Of a stretch of DNA of 6,780 nt, positions 1 through 6,592 are shown piece by piece (within the stretch, counting starts at the first letter, position 1; the number at the start of each line of letters is the position of its first letter). Origin of the DNA: Cytophagales bacterium (GTDB lineage: Bacteria > Bacteroidota > Bacteroidia > Cytophagales > Cyclobacteriaceae); NCBI GenBank assembly GCA_003454975.1, contig DMST01000178.1, forward strand, positions 14,316-21,095, read 5' to 3'. Below the pieces are notes generated by a model. That model was not told the origin of the DNA. It saw nothing but the letters and a program-made list of their open reading frames with translations, and made no database searches. A program made the translations under genes and the position numbers.

Positions 1-812
1 GGGTTCTTTTCCAGTACCCGGCGCATGAGTAGGCCCAAGGGATGGTCTAGTAATACGGGGGGCAAAGGGACCGGGGTAGGGGCCAGCTGCTTCTGGAAGA
101 CCTGGCCTACGGATTCTCCATCCATAATGGGCACCCCCGTGAGGCATTCCAGCAAGATCAGTCCCCAGGCATAGAGGTCTGATTTGCCCGAGGGCGATTC
201 GCCCCGCAGCTGCTCGGGGGCAGAGTAGGTGGGGGTACCTACCACGTCTTTGGTAAACGTGAGGGTACGGTAATCGGCCGTACGGAACTCTTGGGTAAAG
301 GCGGCAATACCAAAGTCCAGAATCTTTACGTAAGGCTTGGCGCCCGTCTGGGTCACCATAATGTTTTGGGGCTTCAGGTCGCGGTGCACAATGCCCGCCT
401 CGTGAGCGGTGACTAAGGCGTCCAGTAGCTGGCTCATCAGCGGGGCCATCTCCGAGGCGGAGAGCGAACCTTGGTTAACCAGGTATTGCTTTAAGGTTTC
501 CCCCTCTACGTATTCGAAGACCGCGTAGGGGAGGCCTTGGGCATCCATACCCTTATCGAGTAGCTGCACAATATGGGGGTGATTCAGCTCGGCGACCAGC
601 CGGGTCTCCCGTTCAAAGCGGGCAATTTGTTTGGCCTTGGTGGCCTCGTCAATGTCCTCGCGCGCCTTCAGTTTTTTCAAAGCTACCGTCTGACCGGTAC
701 TAAACTGTTTTGCCTTATATACAGTACCGTATCCTCCCTCGCCAATAGGACCTTCGATTTGGTACTGCAATGCTTCTGACGTCGCTGTTTTAGGTTCGAT
801 GTTTTGTTCCAT
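1..812 (-). CDS. Hanks-type serine/threonine protein kinase, partial (C-terminus outside window)
   Basis: This is the N-terminal 270 codons of a eukaryotic-like Ser/Thr kinase, which transfers phosphate from ATP to protein Ser/Thr. The reading frame is open from the ATG at 812 to the window edge. The landmarks appear in order: glycine-rich loop GEGGYGTVY (residues 24-32), ATP-anchoring Lys46, helix-C Glu69 in RFERE, catalytic HRDLKPQN (143-150), metal-binding DFG (166-168), then GTPTYSAPEQ with the APE motif (198-200), and Asp212 of the F helix. Only 23 residues precede the loop, so the kinase domain is N-terminal and cytoplasmic. A transmembrane or sensor region, if present, lies beyond the window. 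The leader has no Shine-Dalgarno and is AT-rich just before the ATG. Codons are GC-rich, unlike the genes at 2861-5811. The family is certain; the target and signal are unknown. Confidence 0.96.
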   Translation of the reverse strand, partial: MEQNIEPKTATSEALQYQIEGPIGEGGYGTVYKAKQFSTGQTVALKKLKAREDIDEATKAKQIARFERETRLVAELNHPHIVQLLDKGMDAQGLPYAVFEYVEGETLKQYLVNQGSLSASEMAPLMSQLLDALVTAHEAGIVHRDLKPQNIMVTQTGAKPYVKILDFGIAAFTQEFRTADYRTLTFTKDVVGTPTYSAPEQLRGESPSGKSDLYAWGLILLECLTGVPIMDGESVGQVFQKQLAPTPVPLPPVLLDHPLGLLMRRVLEKN

Positions 813-843
813 GTTGTGTTAAATTTACATAATGGAAGAATGC

Positions 844-918
844 ATTCTACCGTCTGAAATCGTTAAAAATCAGCTGTATTTCCAAATAAAAAGTATGGAA
901 CTGCTGATAAGGTAGAAT
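844..918. other. Nested inverted-repeat structure in the kinase leader
   Basis: Three sets of complementary arms nest symmetrically. The outer arms are ATTCTACC (844-851) with GGTAGAAT (911-918), the middle arms ATCAGC (869-874) with GCTGAT (903-908), and the inner arms TTCCA (880-884) with TGGAA (896-900) around an 11-base A-rich loop. In total 19 base pairs could form, with an 17-base bulge on one side. The element sits about 30-105 bp upstream of the kinase ATG, so it could be a structured 5' leader, an operator or a small RNA. Nothing in the sequence decides between these. Confidence 0.4.
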
Positions 919-976
919 TTTATTCTTGCCAAAGAAAATTTCGCCTGTGTTAAATTTTGTTCATCTTTTGAGGGTG

Positions 977-1182
977 AAAAGAGTCTATAGAGACGGTTTT
1001 CCAGATTCTTGCTCATGCAGACAAATAGATTACCGACTCATTATCAGTGTATTTGCTTAGCAGATGCTATTCTGTTTGTTCGCAAATTTGCGGACACCGA
1101 CCTACGTACAATTCACGCATTTCTACGTAGGGGTAGCAGCGAGGAAAAAAAGGTCACGGAAAAGGAGGGATTTTTTTTTTGA
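977..1182. repeat. Long direct repeat, copy 1 (R1)
   Basis: This copy is collinear with 5978-6181 at a constant 5001-bp offset until a 1-base indel in an A-run near the end. The first 44 bases match at 42 positions. The next 80 match at about 60 percent. The following 40 (1101-1140) match at 36 positions, and the tail ends in a run of T in both copies. No open frame is shared between the copies: the short frame at 1064-1246 starts inside the repeat and is not preserved. Copy 1 alone has a 12-bp palindrome, CGCAAATTTGCG, at 1081-1092. There are no obvious terminal inverted repeats or target duplications. It could be a MITE-like element, a duplicated regulatory region or a noncoding RNA; I do not recognise it. 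Confidence 0.85.
1101..1131. other. Conserved hairpin in repeat copy 1
   Basis: The arms CCTACGTA (1101-1108) and TACGTAGG (1124-1131) pair perfectly over 8 bp around a 15-base loop. The same hairpin, loop length and much of the loop sequence recur in copy 2 at 6103-6131. It is followed by the invariant GGGTAGCAGC, then an A-run and a T-run. Confidence 0.55.
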
Positions 1183-1530
1183 TCTAATCAAGCAGAAGAT
1201 AAATGCCTCAGAATCGAAACCGATTACTTGGTCTTTTGCCTTGTAAAGCGGATCATTCAAATACGTACGTAGAGTATCTTGCTAATTGGAATGACTCACT
1301 CCCATCTGTCTCCAGGAAACTCCTGTTTTAACCTATTCAAGAAACGAACGACGTATTGATCGTTATCAGAAGATATGGAGGTTGAGTTTCTAGCGTATGA
1401 AGTCTCGTTAAAATGGTGTGTTTTCTGATACTATGAGGCAGTACAGTCTATGGTACTCTTTAGTATCTGTTATTATAGATTGAATCCATATTAGTGTAAG
1501 AGAATCCACAGAAGGCTAAAGGTTTTGGCC
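1183..1530. other. Intergenic stretch without recognisable gene
   Basis: This is AT-rich DNA between repeat copy 1 and the decayed region. I found no credible open frame, RNA gene or terminator on either strand. Short coding-like scraps near 1345-1385 on the plus strand are interrupted by stops and could not be assigned. Confidence 0.5.
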
Positions 1531-1755
1531 CTACCTAGCTTCATAGATAGGAGAGGGGTAGGATGCGGTACTTATGCTCACCACTTTTGATGGGGTGCTT
1601 TTCTGCAAAGCAGTAGAAAATATAGCCAATAAATCTCCAGGGTGAGTTTGATCCCGATCCCACGGAATCAATTGTATGTCTGTCTTGGTCTCCGTAAAAG
1701 GAGGTGCTTGTAGGGGGGGAGGGAAAAGTGGTGTTAGTCGCCAAGAGTAGTAAGT
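1531..1755 (-). pseudogene. Unassigned open frame, possible gene remnant
   Basis: From the stop at 1756-1758 down to the TAG at 1531-1533, the minus strand is open for about 74 codons but contains no ATG. The translation has a natural composition, including the segment TDIQLIPWDRDQTHPGDL followed by LAIFSTALQK. It directly follows, and slightly overlaps, the last recognisable piece of the KamA-like remnant in another frame. It may be that gene's shifted C-terminus or the remains of a next gene. I do not recognise the family. A competing frame over the same bases (ATG at 1759, 72 codons) looks less protein-like. Confidence 0.3.
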
Positions 1756-2708
1756 TCATCTAGTAGTACCCAAATTGCGTTGTTTCCAAAAAGTGGGCTA
1801 AGAGGCCTCTTGCAAGTCCTGAAGCAGCCTGCTTTACGTTCTGAATGATCTCCAGTGCCTGCGCCATAGTGATACCAAATGTATGCTAATGGTTTTGTCT
1901 ACATTCCATGAAAAATGCCCGAGGGGTCCTGTCTAATTGGAGCTGCTTTGACCAGATTTCCGACCAGGCCCTGGCTTGTGGTTTACACCCTCTACTATGG
2001 GCCCTTGGCATCGTGTCTTAGCACCCGTTTTCAAAATCCTTCGGACGGCTTCTTGTAATGGTGCGGGCTCAAACTTCCGAGGATGAGTACAATGAGCTTG
2101 AAGTCATAACCGCTTACTGCATTGGATTATGTTTTCAAAAATATGAAGTAGTTCATCAGCATCGGGATCTGCAACAAAAAGTAAGGACCAATGCCTCAAA
2201 GATTTAGAATGGATTCTGGTTATCCTTACTGATACTGAAGTTAATAAGGGCTCTAGGTATCGCTTCAATGTATAGGCTTTCATGACTTAGGGGTCGGTGC
2301 CAAAGGCTACATCTGTGATTTCAGGGTGTGTGAGCAAAAAGAGGATAGGTGTCTCAGGATCTTGATAGCTATTTTATTTTGGAGCATCAGCATTGTTGAA
2401 CAGGTTCCAGCGGAAACACTAGGAACAGTAGGTATGGCACGTTCGCACCGTTGAATCAAAAAGGTTGAGCTGATGGGTATAGCTGTGATATAATCCTGGA
2501 ATTACGCTGCCGTTTAGTCTTGGAATGCAAGCAGAGTGAGGTTATTTGATGAAGCATTGGCGCGAAAGGTCTCCACCAAAGGAGCCAAAGAGCTAGGAAA
2601 TGAGGGATTAGAGAGCATTTGACTCCAAAGAAATATTATTCTAGGGCCAGCATTGACGGGGATGGAATAACCAAGCGATAGAGGGAAACTTCCTTGCCGG
2701 ATTTCCAA
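1734..2708 (-). pseudogene. Decayed KamA-family (lysine 2,3-aminomutase-like) radical SAM protein
   Basis: The minus strand carries ordered segments of a radical SAM aminomutase-like protein, split over several frames. About 2708-2525 gives the N-terminal part, with FLWSQML and SNNLTLLAF. After a frame change, 2520-1981 reads RLNGSVIPGLYHSYTH, then the CX3CX2C cluster motif as CHTYCS-stop-CFRW (Cys codons at 2439, 2427 and 2418). It continues with THPEITDVAFGTDP (GGDP-like), TLKRYLEPLL, DPDADELLHIFENI, HPRKFE, LQEAVRRILKTGAKTRCQ and GPIVEGVN. A second frame change gives AWSEIWSKQLQLDR and ALEIIQNVKQAASGLAR from 1969, and a third gives VLLDELTTLGD from 1769. In-frame stops occur at 2421-2419, 2376-2374, 2289-2287, 2106-2104 and 1888-1886. 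The family normally uses a 4Fe-4S cluster, S-adenosylmethionine and PLP to move an amino group between adjacent carbons. The region around the PLP lysine is degraded. The assignment rests on motif recall; the substrate is not determinable. Confidence 0.85.
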
Positions 2709-2860
2709 TCGATTAGATTATTTAGCACATGATTTCACCTAAAAATGAAAAATCTGAGTAAATACAGTGAAATGTTGCTAGGCAATACGGAGCAGCCTTT
2801 TGTAATACGATGTTTTTTAAAGGTAGCCCCAGAAAAGTTTCTAAGTTTAGGTGAGTAGCG

Positions 2861-3448
2861 TTAGGAGGAGGGGGGATGGAGTTCGGAGAACCTTTCCATC
2901 TTCATTAATTCTTCCAAGTCTTGATAAGTATATAATCTTTTTCCCCAAAATAGTTCCGGTCTGGTAGGGATGTCAGACACATGGTTATACACTTGGATAA
3001 AACTTAGGATTTGTACCAAGAGTTTGAGCGTTGTATGTCCGGTTTGAATAGCCAATCCCTTCACCGATTCATTAGGGTGTAATGGGAATTCTATATAGTC
3101 AATAATGTTTCCGGAGTCCAGCTTTGGCTTCATCACATGGGCAGTGGCTCCATAGATAGTGTCCTGATTGTATATAGCCCAGAAATAGCCTCCTACTCCG
3201 CGGTATTTCGGCGGTGCCGGATGAATGTTGATGGCTCCTTTGGTGGCGCGGTTAAGTTCTACCGGGGTGAGAATCAAATCAGAGCGGTAAGAAATAATCC
3301 AATCCCCGTTCCATTCTGATAGCTTGGGTCTAAGCGTATCATTACGATTCCAAAAATGGCTGGTTATACTATGATGGGTAAGTTTAGAAATGGCCTGATA
3401 AGCGAGGTCCCCGAAATAATCACGACTGGATAGAAAAAGTATGTGCAT
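2861..3448 (-). CDS. Stand-alone formyltransferase-fold protein (N10-formyl-THF dependent)
   Basis: This 195-residue protein matches the catalytic core of the GART/Fmt formyltransferase family, which moves a formyl group from N10-formyltetrahydrofolate to an amine. It starts with a Rossmann strand, MHILFLSSRD. The catalytic triad is present as Asn74 and His76 in INIHPAPPKYRG (73-84) and Asp111 in LDSGNII (110-116). It lacks the C-terminal tRNA-binding domain of methionyl-tRNA formyltransferase (about 310 residues). It is therefore more likely a small-molecule enzyme, for example acting on an amino sugar or amino acid; that is inference. Its ATG lies 6 bp past the upstream dioxygenase stop with no evident ribosome binding site, so the two are probably co-transcribed and translationally linked. 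The KamA-like remnant follows downstream on the same strand. The triad looks intact and there is no internal disruption. Confidence 0.88.
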   Translation of the reverse strand: MHILFLSSRDYFGDLAYQAISKLTHHSITSHFWNRNDTLRPKLSEWNGDWIISYRSDLILTPVELNRATKGAINIHPAPPKYRGVGGYFWAIYNQDTIYGATAHVMKPKLDSGNIIDYIEFPLHPNESVKGLAIQTGHTTLKLLVQILSFIQVYNHVSDIPTRPELFWGKRLYTYQDLEELMKMERFSELHPPSS

Positions 3449-3454
3449 ACGCGC

Positions 3455-4258
3455 TTACATGGTTCTTTCAAACACCACAGGAGCTATCTGAGGGTCTTTT
3501 AGTTGCTCTATAAAACTACCACATGGGATATGACTGTTTATTCGGAAGTGTTCAGTGGCCACCCCAATAGAAATTCCAAACCGTGTGAATGAGGCATGAT
3601 TTACACCACTTCCGTGTAGTGTCAGGCCGTGATGAAGGGAAATTCCCCCGGCAGGTAAATGTATGGGAATGGCCGACACCTCAGTTTCAGAGGTACGTCG
3701 GATATAATCTAATTCTTGATGAAATCCCTCCTGTTGAAATCGACTTCTAGGTTTGGTAATACCAGAGGTCGGTTTATGCGAACCGGGGATGTACCAAAGG
3801 GTTCCTGAGGCTTCGTCGACAGGGGTAAGTGGTAGCCAAATGGAATAACTCCCCCCATCGAAACAGGGGATTTGTTCATATTCTGAGTGCCAGGGAGTTT
3901 CTGCCTCGGGTGCACCAAAACCCGGTTTGATGAATAGCTGCGAGCCAATGAGCTGAAGCTTGTCGCAGGCAAGAATGTTGGCGACTAACTGTAGGAGTTT
4001 GGGAAATGTGACCAATTCAAACAGAGTATAATCACTAATATGTGGATTGAATATTTGTTGAAGCGTGGTAAAGTTGCCTTCCTTAGCATTGATAGCAGAG
4101 GGGGGGCGGCCAGTGTTATAGACACCTGCAATAATATGTTCAGTGTGAAGAAGCGCTTTGGATAGCAAAGATTCAGGGATGATGGATTCCTCATATACAC
4201 AGAATCCATCCCTCTCGAGGTCTGCTTTTTTCGCATCTATATCGAGGGAAATATTCAT
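3455..4258 (-). CDS. PhyH-family Fe(II)/2-oxoglutarate-dependent dioxygenase
   Basis: This 267-residue protein belongs to the phytanoyl-CoA dioxygenase (PhyH) family of cupin-fold enzymes, which couple oxidative decarboxylation of 2-oxoglutarate to hydroxylation of a substrate. The N-terminal DLERDGFCVYEESIIP resembles the usual opening of the family. Iron ligands are His124 and Glu126 in TPWHSEYEQ, and His215 in LTLHGSGVN. Arg226, eleven residues later, is placed to bind 2-oxoglutarate. The first pair is HxE rather than the usual HxD. SGTLWYIPGSHK (151-162) is a typical strand before the second half of the barrel. The start at 4258 places the conserved N-terminus correctly. GAGGA lies directly against the ATG, too close to act as a normal Shine-Dalgarno. 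It is the first gene of a tight pair with the formyltransferase. Bacterial members often hydroxylate amino acids or natural products; the substrate here is unknown. Confidence 0.92.
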   Translation of the reverse strand: MNISLDIDAKKADLERDGFCVYEESIIPESLLSKALLHTEHIIAGVYNTGRPPSAINAKEGNFTTLQQIFNPHISDYTLFELVTFPKLLQLVANILACDKLQLIGSQLFIKPGFGAPEAETPWHSEYEQIPCFDGGSYSIWLPLTPVDEASGTLWYIPGSHKPTSGITKPRSRFQQEGFHQELDYIRRTSETEVSAIPIHLPAGGISLHHGLTLHGSGVNHASFTRFGISIGVATEHFRINSHIPCGSFIEQLKDPQIAPVVFERTM

Positions 4259-4301
4259 TCCTCAAAGTAGTCAATGAGTAGGAGAAAAATACAGAGGCTA
4301 C

Positions 4302-4351
4302 GGTAAAAAAATAACAGGGTACATGAAGAAAACTGAAGTCATTTTTTTACC
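4302..4351. promoter_or_regulatory. 11-bp perfect inverted repeat upstream of the dioxygenase
   Basis: GGTAAAAAAAT (4302-4312) and ATTTTTTTACC (4341-4351) are exact reverse complements separated by 28 bases. They begin 43 bp upstream of the dioxygenase ATG. The arms are low-complexity, so chance is possible. The position suits an operator, a leader stem or part of the promoter of the dioxygenase-formyltransferase unit. Confidence 0.35.
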
Positions 4352-4361
4352 ATACTTAAAA

Positions 4362-4395
4362 ATATGGGGTGTTAATTTTCATCGCCCATATGGGG
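4362..4395. repeat. Repeated ATATGGGG with 10-bp palindrome
   Basis: ATATGGGG occurs at 4362-4369 and again at 4388-4395, 26 bp apart. The second copy is part of the perfect palindrome CCCATATGGG (4385-4394). It lies 100-140 bp upstream of the dioxygenase start and could be a regulator site. The remaining gap up to 4652 shows no convincing gene. One minus-strand frame (about 4640-4505) is open for 45 codons but has no good start. Confidence 0.3.
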
Positions 4396-4652
4396 ATGTT
4401 GATTGTTGTATGCTGTATAATCATTTGAAAAATTAAAGTACGTATCAATGTGCTATTGACTGCGATTAAGCTTCGATAAGAAATTCCTGTCTAAGATAGC
4501 CGATTTAGGAATTATTCAGTGGCCGGTTGGTTTCCCTCATTCCCAAAAGATCTTCTATGGGGCTTTTTAGATGCTTTTCTTCAAGTTGAGAACTTACAAA
4601 ATGAGGGTTCCTTTTTATTAAGATACCATTGATTACAAGTTATAAAGAAAGT

Positions 4653-4679
4653 AGGCATAGGAGCATCCCCCCTATGCCT
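4653..4679 (-). terminator. Terminator-like hairpin after the hydrolase gene
   Basis: AGGCATAGG (4653-4661) and CCTATGCCT (4671-4679) form a perfect 9-bp stem with a 9-base loop. It sits 16 bp past the hydrolase stop codon. On the minus strand it is followed by the T-rich but interrupted stretch ACTTTCTTTATAA. The position and stem support intrinsic termination. The broken T-run makes its efficiency uncertain, so it may also be an mRNA 3'-end stem. It separates the hydrolase from the dioxygenase unit. Confidence 0.7.
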
Positions 4680-4695
4680 GAAATAGTTAATTGGC

Positions 4696-5811
4696 CTAAT
4701 GTTTTCTCAAGGCAAATGCAGTAACTGATTTAGCTGCCTGCTTCATGATATCGGTAGCCTTAAAAATAGGTGTGTATACATGCAGGGCATGGGTGTTTCC
4801 GATATGGTTTAAGTGGCTGTCTAACTTACCTGCTTTTGCCAGTCGTTTGGAAAATGCGATGCCTTCATCCCTTAGCATATCTAAATCCTCGGTATGAATA
4901 GCTACTGGGGGTAACAGGTTGATCTCCTCCTCCGTCATAAAAATTGGCCAAGCTTCTCCGTTCTCCCAATCTTCTTTGTTGGGTGTATAGGCTCTAGCAT
5001 AGTGGATCAGCTCGGAGGCAGGAAAGCCAGAGCCACTATTGTCGCGGAGTGATGGAAACTCTGCTGATTCCCATTTGCTCCAGTGAGCGGGGCCTGCTAT
5101 GAAGGGAGCCCAGGGAACCGCTCCTTTTATTTTATTTTTGGCGATTCCTTTTTTTGCGGCACGCACACAAGTTGCTAGCGTAAGGTTACCACCGCCAGAT
5201 TCGCCATGTAGGGTAATCTCTTCTATATCCTCTTGATTCCCTAACCATTGTAAAGCAGATACGCAGTCATTTAAGCCTGCAGGGAACGGGGCACGTGCTC
5301 CATTTCCAGAACTATTTCGAAAGTCTACCGAGGCCACTAGCAAGCCGTCTTTGGCAAGTAATCGGCTCCAAGCGCGGTATGTGCCTGCCCTGGAACTAAG
5401 AAAAGCCATGGCCCCACCATGTAGAAATAGAATGGCTTGCTTTGGGTGCGTACCCTTTGGTTTATTGACAATGATGGGGATTTCGTTCCCATCTACCCCC
5501 TGGATTGTGAGTTCTATTTCTTCGATTTCATCGAGCAGACTATCTGCAAACTCTAGCACATGGGGGAGATTGAATATTCCGTGGGTGCCATCCTCGGCTA
5601 CACTCACAAATGCATGGATATCCTCCAAAGTAGATTCAGCAGTGAGCGGTGAAGACTGATTCGCAAACCAACCAATACCTGCCATGCCTTCAAAGATCCG
5701 TCCCGGTATTCCATTTGCTTTCAAATGCTTAGCTACGTTCTCATCGATGGGGGGTAAACTAGATCCATTTTGTCTAGGTGGGTTGTTCGTTGTATTTGAC
5801 TCTTCCGACAT
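4696..5811 (-). CDS. Alpha/beta hydrolase, hormone-sensitive-lipase-like (fold-3) family
   Basis: This 371-residue esterase-like enzyme hydrolyses an ester or related bond through a Ser-Asp-His triad. The oxyanion-hole motif is HGGAM (131-135, normally HGGG), after the strand AILFL. The nucleophile is Ser205 in GESGGG (203-208). The acid is Asp311 in EDLDMLRDEG, the usual DxLRDE context of this family. The base is most likely His341 in NTHALH. No signal peptide is visible, and the hydrophilic, Asn/Ser-rich N-terminus suggests a cytoplasmic enzyme. Residues 1-60 precede the usual domain, longer than the typical family length of about 310. The leader before the ATG is AT-rich (AAATAAACC, AAACAAAATT) with no Shine-Dalgarno. 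It has its own upstream region and a hairpin downstream, so it is probably transcribed alone. The substrate is not predictable. Confidence 0.93.
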   Translation of the reverse strand: MSEESNTTNNPPRQNGSSLPPIDENVAKHLKANGIPGRIFEGMAGIGWFANQSSPLTAESTLEDIHAFVSVAEDGTHGIFNLPHVLEFADSLLDEIEEIELTIQGVDGNEIPIIVNKPKGTHPKQAILFLHGGAMAFLSSRAGTYRAWSRLLAKDGLLVASVDFRNSSGNGARAPFPAGLNDCVSALQWLGNQEDIEEITLHGESGGGNLTLATCVRAAKKGIAKNKIKGAVPWAPFIAGPAHWSKWESAEFPSLRDNSGSGFPASELIHYARAYTPNKEDWENGEAWPIFMTEEEINLLPPVAIHTEDLDMLRDEGIAFSKRLAKAGKLDSHLNHIGNTHALHVYTPIFKATDIMKQAAKSVTAFALRKH

Positions 5812-5885
5812 AATTTTGTTTGGTTTATTTATGTTTCAATGAATTGGAATGCGTTCTTTTAATGTTTCTAGTGAGGAATCCCCTT

Positions 5886-5918
5886 ATTAGCTAATCAACA
5901 TTTGTTCGATTAGGTAAT
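5886..5918. promoter_or_regulatory. Paired palindrome-like sites upstream of the hydrolase
   Basis: ATTAGCTAAT (5886-5895) is a perfect 10-bp palindrome. ATTAGGTAAT (5909-5918) differs from it by one base and starts 23 bp away, about two helical turns. Between them, CTAATCAAC (5891-5899) can pair with GTT-c-GATTAG (5904-5913), with one bulged base. The sites lie 75-107 bp upstream of the hydrolase ATG, a position suited to a dimeric regulator. No clear -7/-33 promoter of the Bacteroidota type was found beside them. Confidence 0.35.
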
Positions 5919-5977
5919 ATTTTTCTTTCAAAGAGGAGATGTCCAAATTTTCGATTTTATTTATCCAGCTTGCCTAC

Positions 5978-6181
5978 AAAAGAGTCTATAGAGACGGTTT
6001 TCCAGATTCCTGCTCAGGCAGCCAGTGAGCTTGCTTTCTCAGTACCTGTGTATTTCCTCGGCCATGATTTTTCCATTTATCCATATTTTTGCGGACGCCT
6101 ATCTACGTACCACTCACACATTTCTACGTAGGGGTAGCAGCTATAAAAAAAGGTCACAGAAAAGAGAGAAATTTTTTTTGA
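5978..6181. repeat. Long direct repeat, copy 2 (R2)
   Basis: This is the second copy of the element at 977-1182, in the same orientation. It shares the 32-base identical opening block that begins AAAAGAGTCTATAGAGACGG. It also shares TTTGCGGAC (6088-6096), the block from CATTTCTACGTAGGG to GTAGCAGC (6119-6141), an A-run, GGTCAC, and a terminal T-run (6172-6179). Its middle is diverged. It lies upstream of the hydrolase gene, about as far from that ATG (167 bp) as copy 1 lies from the kinase ATG (165 bp), so a regulatory role upstream of both genes is possible. Confidence 0.85.
6103..6131. other. Conserved hairpin in repeat copy 2
   Basis: CTACGTA (6103-6109) pairs with TACGTAG (6125-6131) around a 15-base loop. 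The outermost C-G pair of copy 1 is a T and G here, which would still allow a G-U pair in RNA. Stem and loop length are retained although neighbouring bases changed. Confidence 0.5.
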
Positions 6182-6592
6182 GGACTAAAAGAGTCATTTG
6201 CTCTTCGACCAAGACAGTAGGGAAGGGGTGACCTCCTGTTTCTGGATGCTTAGTTCTTCCCTAGCCACTGGCAGCTATTTCTCCTACCGGCGAACTCGTA
6301 CCCTATCGGTCTTACCTTTTCCAAAAAAGCCATAGTCTTGGCTGCCCCGTGGCCAAATCACCCAAGTGATAGCTTGCCCATCTATACTTTTGCGGTGCAT
6401 TGGGATCAAAAAGACCCGCGATTTGGGCGGCTTTTCGGTTTCTGTTTTTCACGATTTGGCGTTCTCAGATGGAAAAAGAAGCCTGGGATTGTCGAATTTG
6501 ATCAAGTTTTTTGGTTGGGGTTCCTCATGAGAAAAGTGTTCTAGAGAGTAGGGGATTAGGAAAAAGCCGCTCTAATAGAGAGTATATAAAAG
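6182..6592. other. Intergenic stretch, possible gene debris
   Basis: No credible complete gene is visible. On the minus strand two overlapping frames look partly protein-like. One ends WASYHLGDLATGQPRLW-LFWKR (about 6441-6328), and another includes SQDYGFFGKGKTDRVRV and stops near 6295. Both are short, and I could not assign either. Plus-strand frames over the same bases begin without leaders and look spurious. Confidence 0.4.

Noticed and set aside
573..779. Plus-strand frame of 68 codons.
   Set aside because: It lies entirely antisense to the well-supported kinase and has no family features.
977..1182. CRISPR array or attachment-site interpretation of the long repeat.
   Set aside because: There are only two distant copies, no spacer periodicity, and no integrase, recombinase or tRNA gene in the window.
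1064..1246. Plus-strand frame of 60 codons starting in repeat copy 1.
   Set aside because: The matching part of copy 2 does not preserve the frame or start, and there is no leader or domain.
1541..1759. Minus-strand 72-codon frame with ATG at 1759.
   Set aside because: It overlaps decayed sequence. The alternative frame 1531-1755 reads more like protein, and the ATG directly follows a stop of the remnant.
2416..2439. The TAG inside the radical SAM cysteine motif might be recoded (pyrrolysine-like readthrough).
   Set aside because: Four further stops (TAA, TAA, TGA, TAG) and three frame changes follow in the same remnant, so plain decay explains it better.
4505..4640. Minus-strand frame open for about 45 codons, containing QLEEKHLKSPIEDLLG.
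   Set aside because: It has no usable start, no recognisable family and too short a length; it is kept only as possible debris.
6152..6234. GGTCAC/GTGACC inverted repeat spanning the end of repeat copy 2.
   Set aside because: Only 6 bp over a long spacing, and absent from copy 1; likely chance.
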